Below, one piece after another: positions 27,724 through 36,535 of a DNA stretch of 64,000 nucleotides; positions within the stretch are counted from its first letter, which is position 1; each line of letters begins with the position of its first letter. The notes beneath the pieces are model-generated. The model saw nothing but the letters and a program-made list of their open reading frames with translations. It was not told the DNA's origin and searched no databases. The DNA is from Pedobacter sp. MR2016-24 (GTDB taxonomy: Bacteria; Bacteroidota; Bacteroidia; Sphingobacteriales; Sphingobacteriaceae). Where the stretch lies: NCBI RefSeq assembly GCF_026239655.1, contig NZ_JAPIVO010000008.1:372001-436000 (forward strand). Reading direction: 5' to 3'. The translations under genes were made by a program, and so were the position numbers.

Positions 27724-28053
27724 TTGCTATTACGTTTAAAATGAAGATTTTTATTTCTTTGGTATAACAATATTAACGTGATAACATGTAGTTTGTTTTG
27801 TAAAAGGAGATATTTGAAGCTGTAATTTTTCCGTAACACAGCATTCTGTTTCGTATTTCCGCTTAATGTTTAAACAAAGTTAAAGATAGAGAAAAAGCAG
27901 AATTTAAACAGTCACCTGAATGTGGCATATGGAGTCTCTTGAAGTTCTGTTACAATAAGCGATGTTTAATATTTATAGCTGTTGCCCGAGTTATCAAGTA
28001 GTACAGCTAGATAGACTAACAGATAATATCGCTTCCATTGATAAACATTAATG
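27724..28053. other. 330-bp region upstream of the Sel1-HSP90 operon
   Basis: No coding sequence is visible. It should hold the operon promoter. A near-palindrome TTGGTATAACAA lies at 27759-27770, 36 bp upstream of the start, and a TAACTTTG element (minus strand, 27882-27875) fits the -7 consensus, but no matching -33 element was found. Confidence 0.4.
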
Positions 28054-28500
28054 TTAAGGTTTGACAATACTAAAGTCTATAATAGGGGGTGGTACCAGCA
28101 CCAATCTAACATTATCAGTTCTGTAGCTTTTATCTGGCAATACTTCAGTAATGAAAATGTTGTATTTGTCCGGAATTCCTTTTCCTTCATTATAGAGGAT
28201 TTCGGCCAACTCTTTCCAGGAAACAAAATTAAAATTAGGCTTATGTTTAGATTTTACTACTTTGGTTTTATTAATGTTATAAGTAAAAGTAGTATATCGG
28301 TCAAATGGTGAAATACATTTACATAGATAGGTGAAATAATGCATAGGCCCTTCGCTACCCATCTCAAGAAATTTATTCTCAGGAACAACGTTTATGGTAT
28401 CTGCCAGAATAAACAGATCACTTTTCTTCGTCTGTGCAGTTGTATTACTGTCTATAAGTAAAAAAAGGAATGATACTACTATCAATGTATATGCTTTCAT
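28054..28500 (-). CDS. secreted protein of unknown function, tandem copy 1
   Basis: This 148-residue protein has a signal sequence (MKAYTLIVVSFLFLLIDSNTTAQ). The mature part contains KKSDLFILADTI, ENKFLEMGSEGP, YLCKC (two cysteines two apart) and KYNIFITEVLPDKSYRTDNV. It aligns without gaps to the upstream neighbour and is roughly two-thirds identical from residue 22 on. I do not recognise the family. The copies are 43 bp apart, on the same strand, and probably co-transcribed. Confidence 0.75.
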   Translation of the reverse strand: MKAYTLIVVSFLFLLIDSNTTAQTKKSDLFILADTINVVPENKFLEMGSEGPMHYFTYLCKCISPFDRYTTFTYNINKTKVVKSKHKPNFNFVSWKELAEILYNEGKGIPDKYNIFITEVLPDKSYRTDNVRLVLVPPPIIDFSIVKP

Positions 28501-28543
28501 TGGATTTATATCAGATAACGACGGATATATTGTATCGTTACGA

Positions 28544-28990
28544 TTAAGGTTTAATTATAGTAAAATCTATAACAGGAGGCGAACTAAGCATTAGTTTCAC
28601 ATTATCTGTTCTATAGCTCTTATCTGGCAAAGCCTCGGTAATAAAAATATTGTATTTTTTGGGAACTTCTCTTCCTTCCCTATACAGAATCTCTGATAGG
28701 TCTTTCCAAGAAACATATTTGTAACCTGGCTTGGTCTTGGAAACGACAACCTTAGTTTTATCAGTAATATATCCGAAAGTAGTATAAGTATCGTATGGGG
28801 GGATACATTTGCAAAGAAAGGTAAAATACCGACCTGGTCCCTCGCTTCCCATTTCAAAAAACTTATTTTCTGAACCAACACCTATGGTATCTGCCAGAAT
28901 AAACAGATCACTTTTCTTCGTCTGTGCATGAGACTTACTATTAATAAATAGTGCAATTACCAACAGAGCAATAATTTTCGGAATCTTCAT
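28544..28990 (-). CDS. secreted protein of unknown function, tandem copy 2
   Basis: This is the first-transcribed of the tandem pair, 148 residues, with a signal sequence (IIALLVIALFINSKSHAQ). It conserves KKSDLFILADTI, ENKFFEMGSEGP, LCKC, VSWKDLSEILYREG and DKSYRTDNVKL with copy 1. The two genes share an identical run of about 40 bp at corresponding positions (28400-28439 and 28890-28929), which points to a fairly recent duplication or to gene conversion. The function is unknown. Confidence 0.75.
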   Translation of the reverse strand: MKIPKIIALLVIALFINSKSHAQTKKSDLFILADTIGVGSENKFFEMGSEGPGRYFTFLCKCIPPYDTYTTFGYITDKTKVVVSKTKPGYKYVSWKDLSEILYREGREVPKKYNIFITEALPDKSYRTDNVKLMLSSPPVIDFTIIKP

Positions 28991-29114
28991 GGCGTCTTAA
29001 GTTAAGGACAAGTGTTTGGCAATCTATCTGGAGATATTGCCTTTGTATGTTTTAGTTTTAAGCTATTTATCTGGATGGCACTAAAGCCAAACTTAGCTAA
29101 TAAAGTGCTAAAAA

Positions 29115-29165
29115 GTTAAAAAAAATTAACAGAGACCGGATCTGGAAATAATCCCGTCTCTGTTA
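29115..29165 (-). terminator. terminator of the NAD(P)-binding protein gene
   Basis: TAACAGAGAC-GGAT (29127-29141) pairs with ATCC-GTCTCTGTTA (29151-29165) with one mismatch. On the minus strand the hairpin is followed by a T run (29126-29115). Confidence 0.75.
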
Positions 29166-29175
29166 TTACTCCTTC

Positions 29176-29814
29176 TTATACATTAGCTATGAAAGGGGCC
29201 TGCCTGATGTAGGTTCCCTTATCAAGCTGTTCAATCATGAAACAAGCTAAATCTGTAGCACTGATATGTTCTCCGGGACAATCGATCAGACTGACAGCCA
29301 TTGCTGACCGCTCATCAGTCTGTCCGATTAAGGGGAGGCGAACCAGGGTCCAGTCGACATCACTCTTCATTAACAGATCCAGCTCCACCTGCTTATCTGC
29401 TGTGGTTAGCGGATAGTTGGCTTTCATCCAGGCAGTACCAGCTGCTACAACCGGATTCTTCTGATCTGCGGGAGTATCGACATTTAAACCTGTAGCGACA
29501 ATATAGCGCCTGACGCCAAACTCCTGCATGGCCTGCAATACATTGATTGTAGCCTGACTAAAGATAGTGGGTTCTCCTACAGGCTGACCAATCGTGCTCA
29601 GCACTGCAACACAATCCTCGATGAGATTCCTGACTGGCTCGTAATACCTTGCATCACCTTTCACCAGTTCTATCAGCGGATCTTTGATTGGAAAATTTTC
29701 AGGATTTCTGAGCAGGAGTTTGATTTGAAAACCTTGTTTGCGTAATTGTTTAACGAGGTATTTACCCGCTTTGCCTGTACCGCCGAGAACAGCGATTTTT
29801 ATCTTTTGTTGCAT
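29176..29814 (-). CDS. NmrA/SDR-a-like NAD(P)-binding protein
   Basis: This 212-residue protein has the dinucleotide motif GGTGKAG at residues 11-17 right after the first strand (KIKIAVLG). It follows with the pattern of atypical SDR proteins: LIELVKGDARYYE, AVLSTIGQPVGEP and YIVATGLNVDT. The Tyr-Lys catalytic pair of classical SDRs is not evident. Such proteins are NAD(P)H-dependent flavin reductases or redox sensors. The ATG at 29814 is preferred to an upstream TTG because it places the Rossmann strand at the N-terminus. A single gene with its own terminator. Confidence 0.83.
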   Translation of the reverse strand: MQQKIKIAVLGGTGKAGKYLVKQLRKQGFQIKLLLRNPENFPIKDPLIELVKGDARYYEPVRNLIEDCVAVLSTIGQPVGEPTIFSQATINVLQAMQEFGVRRYIVATGLNVDTPADQKNPVVAAGTAWMKANYPLTTADKQVELDLLMKSDVDWTLVRLPLIGQTDERSAMAVSLIDCPGEHISATDLACFMIEQLDKGTYIRQAPFIANV

Positions 29815-29992
29815 AATAATCTTTATAAATTTGATACATAATTCTTCATTCAATAACCAGGTGGCTATCGAAGGCGCAATACCATTTTGTTATTGCGAAA
29901 AGGGCTGTAATATTTTATAAAGAGATTTTAATGCGTTAAATTTATAAAATAAAAATGCTCGCAGGCTATAAAGCCGGTTTTATTTGTGCTTT

Positions 29993-31633
29993 TTATTTGA
30001 CTGCCTCAATTCTGAACCAATCATACTCTGCAGAACCTGAATCATTTGTTGCTGTATCTCTAACGGCAAACAGCCCTACTTTAGCACCAATCCATTGCCC
30101 GGCGGTCGACTGAAAAGGATTCCCTGTTTTGATAAAGGTTATACCATCAAGACTATAGCTGAACTGGCATTCCGCTCCCGAAGTGACTGTCACACGCAAA
30201 TAAATAGTTGAAGTATTGAGTTTGGTTACAATGGTTTCACTCTCTGCTTTGCCTTTATCTGCATCACTCCCGACAGCACTAAAGAGACATAGACCGTTCT
30301 TCTTGTTCTTAATACCAATACTGGCATAACTTCTACCCATGACAACTAAACCTGCACGTTCATTTTCCAGCTTCATGTTAGGCTTAAACTCCAGCTTAGT
30401 TGTTGCCATGAATACCTCTGCAGGGAACTTCTGCATCAGGATATTGGGCAGATCCCAAAGATTTTTGCCCTCATCCGGCATTTTAGCAGTATAGAGTTTC
30501 AATACTCCTTTTGCTGCATTGGTAAATGCCCAGGTAGCCTGGGGATTGGCCTGCCATTGCCACTGGCGACCTAAAATATTGTCATTAAACTCATCACTTT
30601 CCTGAGGGGTCTGAACTGGGTATACCTTGCCTGTATTCGGTTTTTTGTAAGTCAGTACCGGCTCCCCCTTCCCATCATTATCTGTATCTGTGCCAATTAC
30701 CGGCCAGTTGTTCACCCACTTCATCGGCTGCAGGTGAACTACGCGACCATAAGCATCTTTATCCTGAAAATGCAGAAACCAGTCCTCCCCGCTTTTAGTA
30801 TCGACCCATGCACCCTGATGCGGACCATTAACATTACTTTTTCCCTGATCCATCACTACTTTCCTCTCATAAGGACCGTATATATTTTTGCTTCTCAGCA
30901 CCAGCTGCCATCCCGTGGAAACTCCTCCCGCCGGAGCAAACACATAATAATAGCCATTACGCTTATAAAATTTAGGGCCTTCAATTGTTGGATCCAGCTC
31001 ATGTCCGTCGTACACAATATTTCCTTCATCCGTGGCTTTGGTTCCTTCGCTGTTTAACTTCATCACCGCAACCACACTCTTGATACCCGCCCTACTCCCT
31101 GCATAAGCATAAGCTAAATAAGCCTGTCCGTCTTCATCCCACAAAGGGCAGGGATCAATAAGTCCTTTTCCGGCTTTCACTAAAGTCGGTGCCGACCACT
31201 TACTGGTTACGGTTTTAGCTCTGGTGACATAAATACCGAAATCAGGATCAGGATAATAAATATAGAATTCGCCATTATGGTAACGGATTGCCGGAGCCCA
31301 GACACCATTGCCATGCTGCACTGTAGAGAAATGCTCAAAGGGCGGCTGTTTAATTAACGCATGTGCAAGAATAGTCCAGTTGACCAGATCCCTCGAATGC
31401 AAGATAGGTAGACCGGGGATGCCATCAAAACTGGATGCAATCATATAATAGTCATCCCCCACACGGATCGCATCGGGATCAGAATAATCTGCATTCAAAA
31501 CAGGATTTTTATAAGTGCCGTTCCCCTGATCAGCTACCCATACCTTGGAAACGTAGGGAGCCGGACTGGTTTTTTGTGCCATTGTAGTAAATACAGGCAA
31601 ACTGAATAACACTATTGATAAAATAGATTTCAT
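29993..31633 (-). CDS. GH43 family glycoside hydrolase with C-terminal beta-sandwich
   Basis: This 546-residue secreted enzyme has a signal sequence (MKSILSIVLFSLPVFTTMAQ) and a five-bladed GH43 catalytic domain. D52 in ADYSDPDAI fits the general base, the Asp in GLIDPCPLWDEDG the pKa-modulating residue, and the Glu in PTIEGPKFYKRNGYYYVFAP the general acid. A C-terminal beta-sandwich (about 340-546, DEFNDNILGRQWQWQ) follows. GH43 enzymes are arabinofuranosidases, xylosidases or galactosidases. Beside pectin genes, trimming of arabinan or galactan side chains is likely. The ATG at 31633 is chosen over a longer frame from 31795 because the signal sequence begins there. It diverges from the pectinesterase gene. 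Confidence 0.9.
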   Translation of the reverse strand: MKSILSIVLFSLPVFTTMAQKTSPAPYVSKVWVADQGNGTYKNPVLNADYSDPDAIRVGDDYYMIASSFDGIPGLPILHSRDLVNWTILAHALIKQPPFEHFSTVQHGNGVWAPAIRYHNGEFYIYYPDPDFGIYVTRAKTVTSKWSAPTLVKAGKGLIDPCPLWDEDGQAYLAYAYAGSRAGIKSVVAVMKLNSEGTKATDEGNIVYDGHELDPTIEGPKFYKRNGYYYVFAPAGGVSTGWQLVLRSKNIYGPYERKVVMDQGKSNVNGPHQGAWVDTKSGEDWFLHFQDKDAYGRVVHLQPMKWVNNWPVIGTDTDNDGKGEPVLTYKKPNTGKVYPVQTPQESDEFNDNILGRQWQWQANPQATWAFTNAAKGVLKLYTAKMPDEGKNLWDLPNILMQKFPAEVFMATTKLEFKPNMKLENERAGLVVMGRSYASIGIKNKKNGLCLFSAVGSDADKGKAESETIVTKLNTSTIYLRVTVTSGAECQFSYSLDGITFIKTGNPFQSTAGQWIGAKVGLFAVRDTATNDSGSAEYDWFRIEAVK

Positions 31634-31819
31634 CTGTTCTTTGTTTATATTGGTATAACCCGGAGTACAGGTCTTCAGCAAGATTAATTGATTTTTAAAC
31701 ATAAAACAAAATATTATCATGCAATCGTTCCCGGCAGCGTTTGCAGTTTTTCTCTGCCCCGGATCGTTCAAGATTCGGATTTTAATGCTTAGCATTGCCT
31801 GTAACCAAGTATATTAAAC
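31634..31819. promoter_or_regulatory. divergent control region between GH43 and pectinesterase
   Basis: The 186 bp hold TTGGTATAACC at 31650-31660 near the GH43 start, and TAACCAAGTAT at 31802-31812 directly before the pectinesterase ATG. The second is identical to 32856-32866 upstream of the polygalacturonase gene, and both are followed by ATTAAAC. A shared regulator is suggested; the LacI protein of the cluster is the nearest candidate. Confidence 0.45.
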
Positions 31820-32776
31820 ATGAAGCACATCCTTTTCATTAGTCTGTGGATTTTAACTTTTGCTGTTAAAGCTGCCGTAAAATCAGATTTCATTGTGGCG
31901 CAAGACGGCAGCGGTAATTATAAAACTGTACAGGAAGCGATCAATGCCGTACCGGATTTCAGAAAAAAAACTACCGTGATTTTCATCAAAAAAGGAATCT
32001 ATAAGGAAAAACTGATCTTACCCGGCTCAAAACAGCTGGTGAAATTTATTGGCGAGAGCAGGGATGAAACCATTTTAACTTATGATGATTACGCGCAGAA
32101 GAAAAATACTTTTGGGGAAGAAAAAGGTACATCAGGATCGGCGAGTTTCTATATTTACGGCAATGATTTTTCCGCAGAGAACATCACCTTCGAAAATTCT
32201 TCAGGCCCGGTAGGACAAGCAGTGGCGGTCTGGGCAGGTGGTGATCAGTCAATTTTTAACAACTGCCGCTTCCTGGGCTTTCAGGACACCTTATATACTT
32301 ATGGCGGAAATAACAGGCAGTTGTATGTAAACTGTTATATTGAGGGTACGGTAGATTTCATATTTGGCTCTTCGACGGCATGGTTTGAAACCTGTACTTT
32401 ATTTGCCAGAAAAGGAGGTTATCTGACAGCACCTTCAACGGCAGATACGGTAAAATACGGCTATGTCTTTAACCGTTGTAAGGTGACGGGTAATGCACCC
32501 GATCAGAGTTTTTATCTCGGCAGACCCTGGAGACCTTATGGGAAGTCGGCCTTTTTATATTGTGAACTTCCGGCAATCATCCACCCTGAGGGATGGAGCA
32601 ACTGGGGCAAGGAAAGCAATGAAAAGACAGCGGTATTTTCAGAATATAAAAATACAGGAAGAGGAGCCGGTGCTCATCGCCGGGCAAAATGGGCACATCA
32701 ATTAAACGATGAACAGGCTAAAGCTTACACTTATGCCAACGTATTTCGTGGATGGGTTCCAGATCTGAAACGCTGA
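31820..32776 (+). CDS. pectinesterase, carbohydrate esterase family 8
   Basis: This 318-residue secreted enzyme removes methyl groups from homogalacturonan, giving pectate and methanol. The signal sequence is MKHILFISLWILTFAVKAA. All family signatures are present: GNYKTVQEAINAVP, GQAVAV, the catalytic Asp in GFQDTLY, the second Asp in GTVDFIFGS, and the substrate-binding Arg in YLGRPWRP. Its length is typical of bacterial enzymes without extra domains. It heads a plus-strand series with the polygalacturonase 109 bp downstream. Confidence 0.95.
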   Translation: MKHILFISLWILTFAVKAAVKSDFIVAQDGSGNYKTVQEAINAVPDFRKKTTVIFIKKGIYKEKLILPGSKQLVKFIGESRDETILTYDDYAQKKNTFGEEKGTSGSASFYIYGNDFSAENITFENSSGPVGQAVAVWAGGDQSIFNNCRFLGFQDTLYTYGGNNRQLYVNCYIEGTVDFIFGSSTAWFETCTLFARKGGYLTAPSTADTVKYGYVFNRCKVTGNAPDQSFYLGRPWRPYGKSAFLYCELPAIIHPEGWSNWGKESNEKTAVFSEYKNTGRGAGAHRRAKWAHQLNDEQAKAYTYANVFRGWVPDLKR

Positions 32777-32847
32777 TTTTCTGTTCCTATATTTTACCGG
32801 CAACGATTGCATAGATTTCTCTTCTGTTTTACAGCCAAACATTGTAC

Positions 32848-32875
32848 ACTTGTTATAACCAAGTATTGATTAAAC
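32848..32875 (+). promoter_or_regulatory. possible operator upstream of polygalacturonase gene
   Basis: ACTTG-N7-CAAGT (32848-32864) is an inverted repeat overlapping TAACCAAGTAT. It is followed by ATTAAAC (32869-32875). The same 11-mer plus ATTAAAC occurs before the pectinesterase gene. Confidence 0.45.
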
Positions 32876-32885
32876 CGCTAACCAA

Positions 32886-34562
32886 ATGAACCGTAGTATA
32901 GCTCCATCCCGCATTTTTCGCTTATCTGTGATTGCCAGTTTATTTTTCTGCTGCGCAACAACAGTCTCAGCACAATTAAAACCTGCATTACCAGTCATAC
33001 AACAGCCTGAATTTAAAAAAGACACCATTAGCATCACCAGTTATGGGGCTAAAAATGATGGCCTTTTTATGAATACATCGAGTATCAATAAGGCGATTGA
33101 CGATTGCAGTAAAAAGGGCGGCGGAGTTGTTTTGGTACCCTCAGGCTTATGGCTTACGGGACCGGTAGAATTGAAAAGTAATGTAAACCTGCATATCCAA
33201 AGGGATGCGATCCTGTTTTTTACGGACGACTTTAACCAGTATAAACTGGTAGAAGCAAACTGGGAAGGCGCACCAGCCTGGAGAAACCAATCGCCCATTT
33301 CAGGAACCAACCTGGAAAACATCGCTATCACGGGTAAAGGTATTATTGATGGTAACGGCGATGCATGGCGCATGGTTAAAAGAGATAAGCTGACAGAAAC
33401 GCAGTGGAAAAAACTGTTAGCCTCTGGCGGAGAAGTGAGTGCCGACAATAAGATCTGGTATCCTTCAGCAAAAGTCGTTAAAGGTTCCAAAACAAAAAAT
33501 GCCGGTACAATTACGCCAGGCAGTACTGCGGCTGATTATGATGATATTAAAGATTTCCTGCGACCAAACCTGGTGGTTCTAACGGGCTGCAAAAAAGTAT
33601 TACTGGAAGGGGTTACTTTCCAGAATTCACCCGCATGGAACCTGCACCCCCTGCTTTGTGTGGATTTAACATTGCGCGACCTGCAGGTGAAAAATCCATG
33701 GTATGCACAAAATGGTGATGGTGTAGATGTGGAATCCTGCAAAAACGTTTTGATAGAGAACAGCACCTTTGATGTAGGTGATGACGGTATCTGTATCAAA
33801 TCAGGTCGTGATGAAGCGGGTCGTTCCAGAGGGGTGCCAACGGAAGATGTGATCATCAGGAATAATATTGTTTACCATGCACATGGAGGTTTTGTGATTG
33901 GTAGTGAGATGAGCGGAGGTGCAAGAAATATCTGGGTTTCCGACTGCTCATTTATCGGAACCGATATCGGTTTACGTTTCAAAACCACACGCGGTCGCGG
34001 TGGAATTGTGGAAAACATTTATGTGAACAACATCAATATGATCGATATTGCTGGTGAGGCAATTTTGTTCGACATGTATTATGCGGCAAAGGATCCGATC
34101 CCCCTGGCAGGAGAAATAAGAGAAGCGATAAAAACTGTATTAATCCCTGTAACAGAGGCTACTCCACAATTCAGGAACTTTTTTATTAAGGATATTGTAG
34201 GTAGCGGAGCTTCAAAAGCAATCTTTTTAAGGGGACTTCCTGAGATGAACATTAAAAATATCAACCTGGAAAATGTGACTATCCAGGCAGAAAAAGGAAT
34301 AGAATGTATCGAAGCAACTGACATCAATTTTAAAAATGTTAATATCATTGTTAATAACTCTGATCCGTTGGTCTCTCTACAAAACAGTACAAAGATCACC
34401 TTTAACCAGTTACAATTTAAGACCGGTGCTGAGCTGTTATTTAACCTCACGGGAGAAAAAACGAAGTCAGTCAAAGTAAGCGGAACCACTGTATCCGGTG
34501 CTAAAAAAATAAAAGTGATAAGCGCAGACGTAAAAGCATCTGCTTTACAGATCAATAAATAA
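32886..34562 (+). CDS. GH28 polygalacturonase
   Basis: This 558-residue secreted beta-helix enzyme hydrolyses alpha-1,4-galacturonan. The signal sequence ends near TTVSAQ. The N-terminal part carries the usual beta-helix opening (ITSYGAKNDGLFMNTSSINKAIDDC). The GH28 active-site set is visible: NGDGVDVESC, the paired Asp of DVGDDGICIKSGRD, the His in HAHGGFVIGSE, and RFKTTRGRGG. Its long C-terminus carries further helix coils. It would act on pectin demethylated by the upstream esterase. Its stop codon overlaps the start of the GH105 gene (TAATG), so the two are translationally coupled. Confidence 0.94.
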   Translation: MNRSIAPSRIFRLSVIASLFFCCATTVSAQLKPALPVIQQPEFKKDTISITSYGAKNDGLFMNTSSINKAIDDCSKKGGGVVLVPSGLWLTGPVELKSNVNLHIQRDAILFFTDDFNQYKLVEANWEGAPAWRNQSPISGTNLENIAITGKGIIDGNGDAWRMVKRDKLTETQWKKLLASGGEVSADNKIWYPSAKVVKGSKTKNAGTITPGSTAADYDDIKDFLRPNLVVLTGCKKVLLEGVTFQNSPAWNLHPLLCVDLTLRDLQVKNPWYAQNGDGVDVESCKNVLIENSTFDVGDDGICIKSGRDEAGRSRGVPTEDVIIRNNIVYHAHGGFVIGSEMSGGARNIWVSDCSFIGTDIGLRFKTTRGRGGIVENIYVNNINMIDIAGEAILFDMYYAAKDPIPLAGEIREAIKTVLIPVTEATPQFRNFFIKDIVGSGASKAIFLRGLPEMNIKNINLENVTIQAEKGIECIEATDINFKNVNIIVNNSDPLVSLQNSTKITFNQLQFKTGAELLFNLTGEKTKSVKVSGTTVSGAKKIKVISADVKASALQINK

Positions 34563-36484
34563 TGATGAACAGAGATATGATCAAATCGGGCATTTTTATA
34601 CTGCTATTGGCGGGTTCGGTGAACACCGCTTTAGCTCAGCAGAAATCTACCGCAGAAAAACTGACCTTAATGGCCAGGGAAACCTTTTTCACAGATACTT
34701 CTGCCAGCGCAAAATGGTCTTACGATATGGGGGTACTCCTCGAAGGTGCAACAGCGGTGTGGCGCAATACGGGAGATGGCGACTATTTCAGGTATATCCA
34801 GCGGGCTATGGATAACTATGTTTCGTCATCGGGCACTATCAAAAATTACCGCCCTGATGAGTACAATATAGATCATGTAAAAAATGGGCGTTCACTGCTC
34901 TTGTTATATAAAGTAACGGGTCAGCAAAAATACCTGACCGCAGCCAATCTGTTATGGGAGCAACTCCAAAAACACCCGCGTACTAAAGAAGGTGGTTTCT
35001 GGCACAAAGAAATATATCCGCACCAGATGTGGCTTGACGGCTTGTATATGGGCGAGCCGTTTTATGCAGAATATGCGGCGATGATGAATAAAAAAGAAGC
35101 TTTCGATGATATCGCCAACCAGTTTATCCTGATGGAAAAACATGCACGGGACAGCAAAACCGGCCTGCTTTACCATGGCTGGGATGAATCAAGGGAACAG
35201 AAATGGGCAGATAAAAAAACAGGCCAGTCGCCTAACTTCTGGGGACGTGCAATGGGCTGGTATATCATGGCGCTGGTAGATGTGCTGGATTATTTCCCTG
35301 AAAATCATCCGCAGCGAAAAGAATTGCTCGCAATTTTAGGCCGCACGGCCAAAGCTGCTGCAAAATACCAGGATGTTAAATCCGGCGTATGGTATGATAT
35401 CCTGGACATGCCCGCACGTAAAGGTAATTACCTGGAATCTTCTGCTTCGGCAATGTTTGTTTATGGATTTGCAAAAGGAGTACGTAAAGGTTATCTGCCA
35501 AAATCTTATTTCCCTGCGGCGGTTAAAGGTTATGCAGGCTTGAAAAAAGAGTTTGTGGTAGACCGCAGCAGCGACAGGGCTGATTTAAAAGGTACGGTGA
35601 CTGTTTCGGGACTGGGCGGCAAAACCGTCTACCGTGATGGCAGTTTCGATTATTATATGAGCGAAAAGGTAATTACGAATGACCCGAAAGGTGTGGGCGC
35701 AGCTATCCTCGCTGCGAGTGAAATGGAAATGGCAGCAATGCCTAAACCGGGACTGGGTAAAACTGTAACGGTAGACAACTTTTTCAACAATGAATTTAAG
35801 GATGGTCCGGCAGGTGAAAAGATTCCTTTCCATTATCTATGGGAAGAGGATGATAATAACGGGTTCTCTCTATTAGGGCATGTGTTCAATAACGCAGGTG
35901 TAAAAACTAAAACACTGGCAGCAGCACCTGAACAGTCTAACCTTAAAGGAACGGATATCTATATCATTGTAGATCCGGATACGGAAAAGGAATCGCCCAA
36001 ACCAAATTATATGACTGCTGCACATGCAAAACAGATCAGCGAATGGGTCGAAAAAGGCGGTGTGCTGGTTTTGTTATTAAACGATACGGGCAATTGTGAG
36101 ATCAGTAAATTTAATGTGCTGCCGGAAATTTTCGGCATACGCTTCAATGAGGACAGCAGGAACAAGGTGCAGGGACTTAATTTTGCACAGGGGGCAATTG
36201 CCATCCCTTCCGGCAACACCATATTTAAAACGGCAAAAAAGGTTTATATCAAGGAGATTTCCACAATAACAATTAAAGATAAGGCGGTTGCCGCTTTAAA
36301 AGATAAAGGAGATGTGATTGTGGCGACAGCAAAATATGGTAAAGGAACTATCTTTGCAGTAGGAGATCCATGGTTCTACAATGAATATATCGACGGGCGT
36401 AAACTGCCGGCAGAGCTGGAGAACTTTAAGGCAACGAATGATTTAGTGAACTGGCTGATTTCGCAGGTACCTGCAAAGAAATAA
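34562..36484 (+). CDS. GH105 unsaturated rhamnogalacturonyl hydrolase fused to DUF4350-like domain
   Basis: This 640-residue protein has a signal sequence (MIKSGIFILLLAGSVNTALAQ). Its alpha/alpha-barrel GH105 domain (about 30-375) carries HQMWLDGLYMGEPF, FWGRAMGWYIMALVDVLDYFP and the SSASAMFVYGFAKG segment. A C-terminal DUF4350/GATase-like domain follows (about 400-635, ending KGTIFAVGDPWFYNEYID). GH105 removes the unsaturated uronate from oligosaccharides made by pectate or rhamnogalacturonan lyases. The fused domain has no known activity, and the fusion recurs in Bacteroidota. ATGATG at the start allows a shift by one codon. Confidence 0.9.
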   Translation: MMNRDMIKSGIFILLLAGSVNTALAQQKSTAEKLTLMARETFFTDTSASAKWSYDMGVLLEGATAVWRNTGDGDYFRYIQRAMDNYVSSSGTIKNYRPDEYNIDHVKNGRSLLLLYKVTGQQKYLTAANLLWEQLQKHPRTKEGGFWHKEIYPHQMWLDGLYMGEPFYAEYAAMMNKKEAFDDIANQFILMEKHARDSKTGLLYHGWDESREQKWADKKTGQSPNFWGRAMGWYIMALVDVLDYFPENHPQRKELLAILGRTAKAAAKYQDVKSGVWYDILDMPARKGNYLESSASAMFVYGFAKGVRKGYLPKSYFPAAVKGYAGLKKEFVVDRSSDRADLKGTVTVSGLGGKTVYRDGSFDYYMSEKVITNDPKGVGAAILAASEMEMAAMPKPGLGKTVTVDNFFNNEFKDGPAGEKIPFHYLWEEDDNNGFSLLGHVFNNAGVKTKTLAAAPEQSNLKGTDIYIIVDPDTEKESPKPNYMTAAHAKQISEWVEKGGVLVLLLNDTGNCEISKFNVLPEIFGIRFNEDSRNKVQGLNFAQGAIAIPSGNTIFKTAKKVYIKEISTITIKDKAVAALKDKGDVIVATAKYGKGTIFAVGDPWFYNEYIDGRKLPAELENFKATNDLVNWLISQVPAKK

Positions 36485-36535
36485 AACCGGGGAAACGGGA
36501 AGCCATAGGTATTATAATGATTAAGATCTGATAAA

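Noticed and set aside
27875..27882. Promoter of the Sel1-HSP90 operon
   Set aside because: Only a -7-like element was found, about 150 nt from the start, without a -33 partner, so it was not listed as a separate promoter.
33041..33490. 149-codon minus-strand ORF
   Set aside because: It is antisense to the GH28 polygalacturonase, whose motifs are intact; composition is that of a shadow frame. The same holds for 34079-34555.
34562..36484. GH105-DUF4350 fusion as a novel architecture
   Set aside because: The same fusion recurs in Bacteroidota pectin clusters, so it is annotated but not counted as new.
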